Below are positions 1 through 7,196 of a stretch of 11,620 nucleotides of DNA, piece by piece; positions within the stretch are counted from its first letter, which is position 1; each line of letters opens with the position of its first letter. The translations under genes and the position numbers were made by a program. Origin of the DNA: CAWBCI01 sp963787195 (GTDB lineage: Bacteria > Bacteroidota > Bacteroidia > Bacteroidales > JAGOPY01). The stretch is from positions 1 to 11,620 of the forward strand of contig CAWBCI010000076.1 of NCBI GenBank assembly GCA_963787195.1, given 5' to 3'. The notes beneath the pieces are model-generated. The model ran no database searches. It was not told the origin of the DNA and worked only from the letters and a program-made list of their open reading frames with translations.

Positions 1-526
1 TGGGGAGGCTTTTGACAAAGCCGCAAAGATCATGGGCCTGCCCTATCCGGGTGGGCCAATGATTGATAAGCTGGCTGCCACAGGAAATGCTTCCGCCTTT
101 AGTTTTCCGGAACCTGTCATGCCAGGCCTTGATTACAGTTTCAGCGGATTAAAGACCTCATTTCTTTATTTCCTGAGGGACAATCTCAGGAAAGACCCGG
201 AATATATCGAAAAGCATAAAGCTGACCTGGCGGCTTCCATACAGTCGACCATCGTAAAAATACTTTTGAAAAAGCTGGTCATGGCTGCAGATGAATACCA
301 TATCCGGGATATTGCAATCGCAGGAGGGGTTTCAGCTAATTCACATTTGAGACAGAGCCTGAAAAATGCCGAAAAGGAATATGGCTGGAATGTCTTTATC
401 CCGAAATTTGAATATTGTACCGATAATGCTGCCATGGTAGCCATAACAGGCTATTTTAAATATCTTCAAAAGGATTTTGCCGGGCAGGACCTTTCACCTT
501 ATGCCAGGAGTGCCGGTAGATCATAA
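1..526 (+). CDS. tsaD: tRNA N6-threonylcarbamoyladenosine transferase TsaD, C-terminal part (5' end outside window)
   Basis: TsaD (Kae1/Gcp family, ASKHA fold) is the cytoplasmic enzyme that transfers the threonylcarbamoyl group from TC-AMP to A37 of ANN-decoding tRNAs, working with TsaB and TsaE in bacteria. The reading frame is already open at base 2 and gives about 174 residues, roughly the C-terminal half of a protein that is usually about 340 residues long. Family signatures visible are GEAFDKAAKIMGLPYPGGP at the left edge, a YSFSGLKTS segment, AIAGGVSAN (nucleotide-binding loop), and YCTDNAAMVA, whose Asp is a metal ligand in the family. The ATG at 32 is internal to the conserved GEAFD...YPGGP block and is not the true start. 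The stop is at 524-526, and the next gene follows on the same strand after 26 bp, so co-transcription is plausible. Confidence 0.96.
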   Translation, partial: GEAFDKAAKIMGLPYPGGPMIDKLAATGNASAFSFPEPVMPGLDYSFSGLKTSFLYFLRDNLRKDPEYIEKHKADLAASIQSTIVKILLKKLVMAADEYHIRDIAIAGGVSANSHLRQSLKNAEKEYGWNVFIPKFEYCTDNAAMVAITGYFKYLQKDFAGQDLSPYARSAGRS

Positions 527-552
527 TAATCATAATAAAAAATCTTCTTAAC

Positions 553-1557
553 ATGAAAGCAATTGTTTTACCGGAATATAACAACAACATCGTCAGGGCG
601 ATGCGGAGTTTACAAGTCAATGAAATCAGCATTCCGGTTCCGGAAGCTGAACAGGTCCTTTTGAAAGTGGCGGCAACTCCCTGCAATCCCTCTGATATTG
701 CGTTCATGAGAGGTTCTTATAATATTAATCGCCCCTCACCGGCAGTTATGGGCTTTGAATGTAGCGGGACAGTGGTCGAAGCCGGTAAATCAAAAGAAGC
801 TCAAAGTTTTCTCGGAAAAAGAGTCAGTTGTTTCGCTCAAGGCAGCAATGACGGTACCTGGGCTGAATACGTAGCCACCGACTGGAGAAGTTGTGTAGCC
901 CTGAAAGATGCTGTCAGTTTTGAGCAGGCAGCAAGTCTCTGCATTAACCCATTTACAGCCTTTGCTCTTATCAGCCTTGCAAGCGAAAGGAAATGCCGTA
1001 GCATCATACAGAATGGTTCCTCAGGACAGGTTGGAATATTCATACGTGCGCTGGCAAAAAGGTCCGGGATGAACGTTATCAATATTGTAAGGAAAGCTGA
1101 ACAAATCGAAAAATTGCATGATGAAGGCGAACATTGGGTACTGGATATCAGCTCCCTTGATTTTAGTGATAATTTAAGTCAACTTGCCACCGAACTGGAA
1201 GCAGGTTTGGCATTTGATGCGGTGGCGGGGGACAGCACCGGCCTCATCCTTAATGCTATGCCCGATCAATCGGATATTATAGTCTATGGTGGACTCTCCG
1301 GTCAGAATATATGCGGGGTTGATACCCTTGGAATCATCTTTAATGGAAAAAATATCCTTGGATTTAATTTATATGACTGGAAACAGTCGATCAGCAGGGA
1401 ACATTTTGAGAGTATCTCAGGAAGCTTGCAGGACCTTATTTTAGATGGTACACTCCGAACCCGTATCCAGGGCATTTTTCCATTTGAAACTGCGAAGGAA
1501 GCCGTGGAGCAATACATCCGGAATATGTCAAAGGGAAAAATTCTTTTTAAGCCCTGA
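553..1557 (+). CDS. Zinc-independent medium-chain dehydrogenase/reductase (quinone oxidoreductase / enoyl reductase-like)
   Basis: This 334-residue protein has the two-domain MDR architecture: an N-terminal GroES-like catalytic domain (about 1-125), then a Rossmann cofactor domain (about 130-290). The N-terminal part has NPSDIAFMRGSY and a following GFECSGTVVEAG. The cofactor loop is NGSSGQVG at 154-161, and the second strand ends INIVR with Arg180, a position often linked to NADPH preference. The Cys/His ligands of catalytic and structural zinc sites are absent, so a zinc-free NAD(P)H-dependent reductase is expected. The NPSDI...G-Y segment and the INIVR...IEKL segment resemble mitochondrial-type 2-enoyl thioester reductases (MECR/ETR) as well as quinone oxidoreductases. 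The substrate cannot be assigned. The ATG at 553 is the first in frame, with no clear Shine-Dalgarno. It ends 68 bp from a convergent gene. Confidence 0.88.
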   Translation: MKAIVLPEYNNNIVRAMRSLQVNEISIPVPEAEQVLLKVAATPCNPSDIAFMRGSYNINRPSPAVMGFECSGTVVEAGKSKEAQSFLGKRVSCFAQGSNDGTWAEYVATDWRSCVALKDAVSFEQAASLCINPFTAFALISLASERKCRSIIQNGSSGQVGIFIRALAKRSGMNVINIVRKAEQIEKLHDEGEHWVLDISSLDFSDNLSQLATELEAGLAFDAVAGDSTGLILNAMPDQSDIIVYGGLSGQNICGVDTLGIIFNGKNILGFNLYDWKQSISREHFESISGSLQDLILDGTLRTRIQGIFPFETAKEAVEQYIRNMSKGKILFKP

Positions 1558-1577
1558 AGAATCTGAAAATCTTCAGA
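1554..1577. terminator. Small hairpin between convergent genes (possible terminator)
   Basis: CTGAAGA (1554-1560) pairs with TCTTCAG (1570-1576). An alternative 6-bp stem is TCTGAA/TTCAGA (1562-1567 with 1572-1577). The hairpin overlaps the stop codon of the reductase gene and lies in the 68-bp gap before the convergent lipoprotein gene. No U-tract follows directly on either strand; the A-run at 1583-1589 is on the wrong side to act for the + strand. Intrinsic termination is therefore only a weak inference. Confidence 0.25.
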
Positions 1578-1625
1578 CTTATAAAAAAAGCAGATGATAT
1601 TTTCCTACTTATTTCATGAAAATTC

Positions 1626-2471
1626 TCAGTTATTATCCTTCATTTGAATGAATGAATTTTCCGGATCAATCGGCCGGAGACTGCGACTTTCCGGATCATA
1701 GTGAAAATACAGCGGTTCATAAGGATAATTTGCTGGTAAATTAGATTTTAAATATTTATTCATCATATAATCGAATAAATATGCGCCATCTTTCCGCCCA
1801 AGTGCAGCAGCTTTCTGATAAATCTGGTCAAGGGTGATCGTATCTATTGAATATTCGAAGCTAACCTCGGGATTAAAAAGATATTGTTTGAAATAACCAT
1901 TTATCCCATCGAATAATTGATCACTGCTAAATAGAACCACTCGGCCCGTATCCGAATTCATCCTCGAAAGTTCAACCCAGGTATTAAAATTCAGGGCATT
2001 CAGGTCAATATCCTTAATGGTCATTACTTCATTCCCTATAACCTGATCACTGGTATAAGGGTGAACATATTCCTCAATGGAAAACTGGGCTATATTCACA
2101 ATGAATGCATTGGAACGGGCCTGTAAGAGAGAATCAAATCTCGCTTCCGGATAAACTTTCAGGCCGTATTTCTCAAGCTGACTCTGTAAACTGCCGGTAT
2201 AACGGTTCAAAAATGTTGTATCACTGATATATTTAAGAAACAGGCTTTTGGCAAGTAATACGCTGTCTTTCACTGATTCCTGCGTAGTATCTGTACTATC
2301 CAGTTCATATTTTTTCAGGTTGACTTTATAAAGATATTCAGGAGACATGATCAGGAAACTCAGATCATGGTCTTGCTCCACGAATGATTTAGCAAGTTTA
2401 CGTTCAGGACTGCAACTGATCACAGTCAGTATTAAGCTCAGAGCAGATATGAATAAAAGCAGGCGTTTCAT
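1626..2471 (-). CDS. Predicted lipoprotein of unknown function
   Basis: The 281-residue product begins with a type II signal peptide: basic MKR, a hydrophobic stretch (about residues 4-16), and a lipobox VISC with Cys20. It should be cleaved by signal peptidase II and lipid-anchored in the envelope. The mature part starts SPERKLAKSF and appears soluble, with no further membrane segments and no motif I recognise. It is rich in Tyr, Asp and Leu, and contains a Thr/Asp/Ser stretch near residues 40-50. I cannot assign a function. It is the last gene of the minus-strand run, 46 bp after the flavodiiron gene, so it probably shares that transcript. The ATG at 2471 is chosen because it places the signal peptide at the N-terminus. 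It could be a lineage-restricted envelope protein. Confidence 0.85.
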   Translation of the reverse strand: MKRLLLFISALSLILTVISCSPERKLAKSFVEQDHDLSFLIMSPEYLYKVNLKKYELDSTDTTQESVKDSVLLAKSLFLKYISDTTFLNRYTGSLQSQLEKYGLKVYPEARFDSLLQARSNAFIVNIAQFSIEEYVHPYTSDQVIGNEVMTIKDIDLNALNFNTWVELSRMNSDTGRVVLFSSDQLFDGINGYFKQYLFNPEVSFEYSIDTITLDQIYQKAAALGRKDGAYLFDYMMNKYLKSNLPANYPYEPLYFHYDPESRSLRPIDPENSFIQMKDNN

Positions 2472-2517
2472 AATAATATAGATTGAAGTATAGCTTCATC
2501 GGGGATAAAACCCTGAT

Positions 2518-3735
2518 TTATTCTTTTGCTTCCTGTTTTAATAATTCCAGACCAAATGTTTTCCCGTATTCCACAGCTTGTTCTTGTTCCTCTTCGGAAG
2601 GAGAAAATTTCACAAACACCCCATCCCCAAAATAGTTCAATTTCAGATTTTCAATATTGGTCCGGATCAACTCACGGCTTTCACCACTCCAGCCAAATGA
2701 GCCAAAACTACCGGCAAGTTTCCCTTTGTCACGCAAAGGGTTGATTACAGCGAAAAGCTTGTAGACCGGCAGTAATATATTCTGATTAATGGTAGTACTG
2801 CCAATAATGACCCCCGCGCAAGTCGCCATTTTCTGTTCCATCTCACCTATAGAAAACTTTTCAATATCACAGACGTCAACCTGGATATCTCCTGCCAGCT
2901 TCACCCCTTCAGCTATCTTATCCGCCAGGTCGCCTGTTTTATGATAGGCCGATACAAAAGGAATAAAAACACGGTGTTTATAGGGGCGTTTAAGCTCATC
3001 TTCCGAATATTTCTCAGAGAGATCGACATATTTCTTCCAGTCTGTGCGTAAAACAGGCCCATGTCCGGGCGCAATTATCCGGATATCCAGATCCCGTATC
3101 TTCCCAATGGCCTTCAGCATAAATTTACTGAAAGGCCTCAGGATCACATCGAAGTAATATGTAAAAGCATCATCGTAATTACCTACCAGGTCGTCGAAGA
3201 TATCCTCATGACAAAAATGGGCGCCGAATGAGTCGCAACTAAAAAGGATCTTATCCTCCTCCAGGTAAGTGTACATGGTATCCGGCCAGTGTAGGTTAGG
3301 GGCGCCTATAAATTTCAGGGTCTTATTGCCCAGATCCAGGCTGAAACCATCTTTCACCACCATATGCTCAAAGTCCTTGCTCATCAGATCTTTCAGATAA
3401 CGGATGGCATTTCCTGTACCAACAACTGTCGCATTTGGTGCAATATTCAAGAGGTTGGAGAGGCATCCCGAATGGTCGGGTTCAGTATGATCCAGGATAA
3501 TATATTCTATTTCTTCCGGGTTTACGACTTTACGAATTTTAGCTTCATAGACCGGCCAGAATTTTTCCTTGGCCGTTTCCACAATAGTTTTCTTTTCTGC
3601 ATTAATAAAATAAGAATTGTAAGTCGTTCCGAATTTTGTCTCCATCACCACATCAAAGGTGACAATATCATAATCTAAAACCCCTATCCACTTAACATCC
3701 TTGCTGAGTTCCAGTATCCTGTCATCTTTCTTCAT
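2518..3735 (-). CDS. fprA: FprA-family A-type flavoprotein (flavodiiron protein)
   Basis: Class A flavodiiron proteins are cytoplasmic enzymes that reduce O2 to water and/or NO to N2O, usually with electrons from rubredoxin or a reductase. At 405 residues this one matches the usual length. The N-terminal metallo-beta-lactamase-like domain (about 1-250) carries the full diiron ligand set: H83-x-E85-x-D87-H88 (HTEPDH), H149 (NLHWPDT), D168 (SCDSFG) and H225 (APGHGP). The flavodoxin domain (about 254-400) has the FMN phosphate loop SAYHKTGDLA, aligning with S-x-Y-x-x-T-x-x-x-A, and a later GSFGWSGES segment. No rubredoxin or NADH-reductase domain is fused, so an external donor is needed. It lies 48 bp after parC, with a candidate own promoter at the end of parC. 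The sequence does not show whether it prefers O2 or NO. Confidence 0.95.
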   Translation of the reverse strand: MKKDDRILELSKDVKWIGVLDYDIVTFDVVMETKFGTTYNSYFINAEKKTIVETAKEKFWPVYEAKIRKVVNPEEIEYIILDHTEPDHSGCLSNLLNIAPNATVVGTGNAIRYLKDLMSKDFEHMVVKDGFSLDLGNKTLKFIGAPNLHWPDTMYTYLEEDKILFSCDSFGAHFCHEDIFDDLVGNYDDAFTYYFDVILRPFSKFMLKAIGKIRDLDIRIIAPGHGPVLRTDWKKYVDLSEKYSEDELKRPYKHRVFIPFVSAYHKTGDLADKIAEGVKLAGDIQVDVCDIEKFSIGEMEQKMATCAGVIIGSTTINQNILLPVYKLFAVINPLRDKGKLAGSFGSFGWSGESRELIRTNIENLKLNYFGDGVFVKFSPSEEEQEQAVEYGKTFGLELLKQEAKE

Positions 3736-3764
3736 ACTCTTTACTTCTGCTTAATTGGTTTAAT

Positions 3765-3793
3765 CAAAATAATCTATCATTTATCAAAACAAA
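3765..3793 (-). promoter_or_regulatory. Candidate internal Bacteroidota-type promoter for the flavodiiron gene
   Basis: On the minus strand, TTTG (3793-3790) is followed after 17 bp by TTATTTTG (3772-3765). This matches the Bacteroidota -33 TTTG element and 7 of 8 positions of the -7 TAnnTTTG consensus. It overlaps the parC stop codon and sits about 30 bp before the fprA ATG at 3735. It could give the flavodiiron gene and the lipoprotein gene expression independent of the upstream genes. AT-rich DNA yields such matches by chance, so confidence is modest. Confidence 0.38.
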
Positions 3794-6597
3794 CTAATCT
3801 GCTTATCATCCTCGCTTTGCCTGGGTTTATTCCCTTCATCCGGCTTGTTTTTCCGGGTTTTAGCCTTCTTGTCTTCTTCTGTATTTATTTTATTTAAGGA
3901 AGAAGTTTCCTGATCATCAGTTACAATATCCGGCAATTCCACTTCAAACGGCGGGCTTTCAATATTTTCGTCATCCTGTTCATCAGCAGTTTCCTCTGAT
4001 TGACTGCCAGGTTCAGAAGGCAATTCCTCTTCCGGCCCATTTTCATCACTCTGGTCTTCTTCCTCTGTTACAGGTTCCTCGTAAGGGAAAGGTTCCAGCA
4101 TACGGACCTCCTCAACAGGATAGGCAGAGAGCCTTTTCCCCTTGGCAGAGACACCTTTGACAGCGATAAACTCTGCCACATTAATCTCTTCATTTTCTCT
4201 TTTCCTGCCTTTAACTTCCTGAAAAACAATTTCAAGCCGGGGTAAATGATCATAACTTATATGCACCAGGCGTGTTTCAGGATGATCATTCAGGAAATTC
4301 ACTTTTTTGTCGCTAAGTTCAAATTGAAAACGCTCAAGGTAATAGCTGGCTGAATTTCCATCAAAATAAACAACTGATACTATGAGGTCCGGGTCATATT
4401 TCCGGATCAGGATCATATCGTCATCAAAATGGGTAGAGAGGTCATAATTATATAATCTGTAATGACCTGAAGAAAATACCGTGAGTATCTTATCTTCACC
4501 TTCAAAATCGCCAAGATAAGTGCCCCTGTCATCAACATTGAGCCTCTTGACCGATTCATCGTACCAGATACTTCGTGCGCCAAGGGTAGATACACCTTCT
4601 TCCTTTTTCACGATCAGACGGACCGGGTTCTTGGTCAGTATATTGCCCTGTGCATTCCTGCTCTTGATAGCCACTGAAGAAAAATCGAATTCTATGGAAG
4701 TCTTTTTCATCTTTGGCTTGGGACGGAAGAATACTTTCAGCATTTCGGCTTCCCCGTTAGGGTTCGCGGTAAAATAAAGTATCCTTGAGCCACTGTTGCC
4801 CTTAGTCAGGTCATATTCTTTATCCCGGGTGATTCCGAGGACGGCAAAGCGTTTCACATAGCAGATCCCTTTTTTCCCGTCACGATATATCAAATTGTAG
4901 ATGGTGCGCTCATCATTTTTCTTAAAAACGGCAATATGAATCACATCTTTTCCGACAAAGAGTTTACCTTCTACTTTCTTAACCACGAAAGTCCCGTCGC
5001 TCCTGAAAACGATAATGTCGTCAATATCGGAACAATCAGAGATATATTCATCTTTTTTCAGGGAAGTGCCGGCGAAGCCTTCTTCACGGTTGAAATAAAG
5101 CTTCTGACTGGCCGCAGCCACCATGGCTGCTTCAATCGTATCAAAATTCCGGATTTCAGTTTTTCTTTCCCTCCCCTTTCCATATTTCTTTTTAATCTGT
5201 GTAAAATAGTTGATGGCATAATCCACCAGGTGAGCCAGGTGGTTCTCAACCTCCTCCATCTCGGAATTAAGGGATGCAATATGATCATCTGCCTTATTCG
5301 CATCAAACCTGGAAATTCGCTTGATCTTTATTTCGGTCAGCCTGACTACATCATCATCCGTAACTTCCCTGACAAATTGCTTTTTAAAGGGATCCAGTCC
5401 CTTGTGTATGGTTTCTATAACCGATTCCCAGGTCTCGCAGGTTTCAATTTTACGGTAGATCCGGTGTTCAATAAAAATCTTTTCCAGACTGGCATGGTGC
5501 AACTGATCAAGCAATTCTTCCCGGCGGATTTCCAGTTCCAGTTTTAAGAGATCAACTGTATGATGGGTTGAAGTCCGGAGCATGTCCCTGACATTGGTAA
5601 AATCAGGACGTCCATCGTGGATCACGCAGGCATTCGGGGAGATAGGCACCTCACAATTGGTAAATGCAAAGAGGGCATCCATGGTCTGGTCGGGAGATAC
5701 GCCGGGCATCAGGTGGATCAAAATCTCAGCTTCGGCAGCCGTATTGTCGTCAATCTTCCGGATGCGGATCTTTCGTTTATCATTCGCTGAAAGTACAGAA
5801 TCAATAAGGTTGGAAGTCGTCACCCCAAATGGGATTTCCGTCACTACCAGGGTCTTATTATCCAGCTTTTTTATCCTTGCCCTTACGCGGACTTTCCCTC
5901 CCCTGTGTCCGTCATTATACTTAGATACATCAATTTGCCCTCCGGTAAGAAAATCAGGATACAATTCAAATTCACGGTTTTCAAGGATGGCAATTGATGC
6001 ATCTATCAGTTCATTAAAGTTATGCGGCAGGATTTTGGAAGCAAGTCCGACAGCAATACCTTCCACCCCTTGTGCAAGTAAAAGCGGGAATTTGACCGGC
6101 AATGCAATGGGTTCGCGGTTTCTCCCGTCATAGGAGAGCTTCCAGGTGGTTGTTTTGGCATTAAACATGACTTCCAGGGCAAACTTCGAAAGCCGGGCTT
6201 CGATATACCTTGCCGCGGCCGCACTGTCGCCGGTAAGCACATTTCCCCAGTTTCCCTGGGCATCAATAAGCAGTTCTTTTTGCCCCAACTGTATGAGGGC
6301 ATCCCCAATGGAAGCATCCCCATGGGGATGGTATTGCATAGTATGCCCGATAATATTGGCTACTTTATTGTATCTTCCGTCATCCAGATCCTTCATGGAA
6401 TGGAGAATCCGCCTTTGCACCGGTTTCAGGCCGTCAGCTATATCCGGTACTGCCCGCTCCAGGATTACATAGGATGCGTAATCCAGGAACCAGTTCTCAT
6501 ACATGCCCGAAATCCGGATAGTATGGTATGATTCTTCCTGTGATTGCAAATTTTCTTCGGGCTGTTCTTCTTGTCCGGAAAGATTTTCCTCTGTCAT
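3784..6597 (-). CDS. parC: DNA topoisomerase IV subunit A (ParC-type), with long acidic tail
   Basis: This is the DNA breakage-reunion subunit of topoisomerase IV, which pairs with ParE (not in the window) to decatenate chromosomes. The 937-residue product has the winged-helix/tower core in its first about 480 residues: GLKPVQRRIL, YHPHGD at 89-94 (His90), and catalytic Arg130-Tyr131 in AAARYIEARLS. A beta-pinwheel-like C-terminal region follows (about 500-830) without the QRRGGKG GyrA box, favouring ParC over GyrA. Residues from about 834 form a low-complexity tail: strongly acidic to about 900, then a basic patch (KKAKTRKNK), ending in QISLF. The quinolone-determining Ser position is Ala95; the acidic position is Asp99. 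The ATG at 6597 is chosen because a GGAGG lies 5 nt upstream; an in-frame TTG directly before it sits too close to that site. It begins 28 bp after the hydrolase gene. Confidence 0.95.
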   Translation of the reverse strand: MTEENLSGQEEQPEENLQSQEESYHTIRISGMYENWFLDYASYVILERAVPDIADGLKPVQRRILHSMKDLDDGRYNKVANIIGHTMQYHPHGDASIGDALIQLGQKELLIDAQGNWGNVLTGDSAAAARYIEARLSKFALEVMFNAKTTTWKLSYDGRNREPIALPVKFPLLLAQGVEGIAVGLASKILPHNFNELIDASIAILENREFELYPDFLTGGQIDVSKYNDGHRGGKVRVRARIKKLDNKTLVVTEIPFGVTTSNLIDSVLSANDKRKIRIRKIDDNTAAEAEILIHLMPGVSPDQTMDALFAFTNCEVPISPNACVIHDGRPDFTNVRDMLRTSTHHTVDLLKLELEIRREELLDQLHHASLEKIFIEHRIYRKIETCETWESVIETIHKGLDPFKKQFVREVTDDDVVRLTEIKIKRISRFDANKADDHIASLNSEMEEVENHLAHLVDYAINYFTQIKKKYGKGRERKTEIRNFDTIEAAMVAAASQKLYFNREEGFAGTSLKKDEYISDCSDIDDIIVFRSDGTFVVKKVEGKLFVGKDVIHIAVFKKNDERTIYNLIYRDGKKGICYVKRFAVLGITRDKEYDLTKGNSGSRILYFTANPNGEAEMLKVFFRPKPKMKKTSIEFDFSSVAIKSRNAQGNILTKNPVRLIVKKEEGVSTLGARSIWYDESVKRLNVDDRGTYLGDFEGEDKILTVFSSGHYRLYNYDLSTHFDDDMILIRKYDPDLIVSVVYFDGNSASYYLERFQFELSDKKVNFLNDHPETRLVHISYDHLPRLEIVFQEVKGRKRENEEINVAEFIAVKGVSAKGKRLSAYPVEEVRMLEPFPYEEPVTEEEDQSDENGPEEELPSEPGSQSEETADEQDDENIESPPFEVELPDIVTDDQETSSLNKINTEEDKKAKTRKNKPDEGNKPRQSEDDKQISLF

Positions 6598-6601
6598 CAA
6601 T

Positions 6602-6608
6602 TCCTCCC
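6602..6608 (-). promoter_or_regulatory. Strong Shine-Dalgarno of parC
   Basis: On the minus strand GGGAGGA (6608-6602) precedes the parC ATG at 6597, with 5 nt between GGAGG and the start codon. This fixes the start at the ATG rather than the adjacent TTG at 6600. The other minus-strand genes here show no comparable site, so this is the only strong Shine-Dalgarno in the run. Confidence 0.7.
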
Positions 6609-6625
6609 TGTCGGTATTGGTTTTA

Positions 6626-7168
6626 TTATTTTACAAGTTTTGAAATTTCCCTGAATTCCTCCGTTCCTGAAAATTGAAGCAATTCGAAAAGGATAGACTC
6701 ATAAGTGCTTATTATAGCTCCTTCACTGCGCATTCTCCTGATGGCCGCCTGCTTGTCGCTAAGCCGCCGCGAAGAGACGCAATCTTCAATGATCACCGGG
6801 ATATATCCTCTTTCAAGCAAATCTATCGCAGTCTGAAGTACGCATACGTGAGTTTCTATTCCCGCTATCACTATATACTTATTGGTCAGTGTTTCCAGTT
6901 CTATATCGAATTTCGGTTCATCGCAGCAACTGAAAGCTGTTTTTTCGATGACTTCCACTTCCGGCATCAGGGATGCCAGAGGCTGTATAGTTGGGCCCAG
7001 CCCCTTGGTATACTGCTGAGTAAGCAATATAGGCACACCCAGTGCCTGCATACCTTTAATCAGGATCCCGGTATTTTTTGTCAATTCATCATGTTCATGG
7101 ATGAAAGGAAATAACCTCTCCTGAATATCAATGATCAAAGCTGTAACATCATCCTTATATATTCTCAT
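6626..7168 (-). CDS. Isochorismatase-family cysteine hydrolase (YcaC-like)
   Basis: This 180-residue soluble protein is a single isochorismatase-fold domain, the usual length for YcaC/nicotinamidase-like hydrolases. The Asp-Lys-Cys triad is visible: Asp14 in ALIIDIQERLF, Lys76 in VIEKTAFSCC, and Cys109 in IAGIETHVCVLQT. The GIETHVC block before the nucleophile, and the following strand (VIIEDCVSSR), favour the YcaC-like branch of uncertain substrate over nicotinamidase, whose metal-binding DxHxxxH motif is not seen. It probably hydrolyses a small amide or similar compound in the cytoplasm, but the substrate is unknown. It lies 28 bp downstream of the BatA-like gene and 28 bp upstream of parC, so it is likely part of the same transcript. 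The ATG at 7168 has no clear Shine-Dalgarno. Confidence 0.9.
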   Translation of the reverse strand: MRIYKDDVTALIIDIQERLFPFIHEHDELTKNTGILIKGMQALGVPILLTQQYTKGLGPTIQPLASLMPEVEVIEKTAFSCCDEPKFDIELETLTNKYIVIAGIETHVCVLQTAIDLLERGYIPVIIEDCVSSRRLSDKQAAIRRMRSEGAIISTYESILFELLQFSGTEEFREISKLVK

Positions 7169-7196
7169 ATTACTACCAAAATTTAATTTTAAACTT

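Noticed and set aside
2472..2517. Small imperfect hairpins in the gap between the flavodiiron and lipoprotein genes (ATC-GGG/CCC-GAT and TGAAG/CTTCA)
   Set aside because: The stems are short and mismatched with no U-tract. They do not support a terminator inside the run.
4936..5547. 203-residue + strand reading frame antisense to parC
   Set aside because: It lies wholly within the conserved parC core on the other strand, has no recognisable family, and is explained by the codon use of parC.
5582..6133. 183-residue + strand reading frame antisense to parC
   Set aside because: It is a shadow of the conserved breakage-reunion domain, with biased composition and no independent signals.
6598..6600. 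TTG as the start codon of parC
   Set aside because: It is only one base from the GGGAGGA site, whereas the next codon, ATG at 6597, has ideal spacing.
6674..7114. 146-residue + strand reading frame antisense to the cysteine hydrolase
   Set aside because: The opposite strand carries the full catalytic triad of a known family, so this frame is a by-product.
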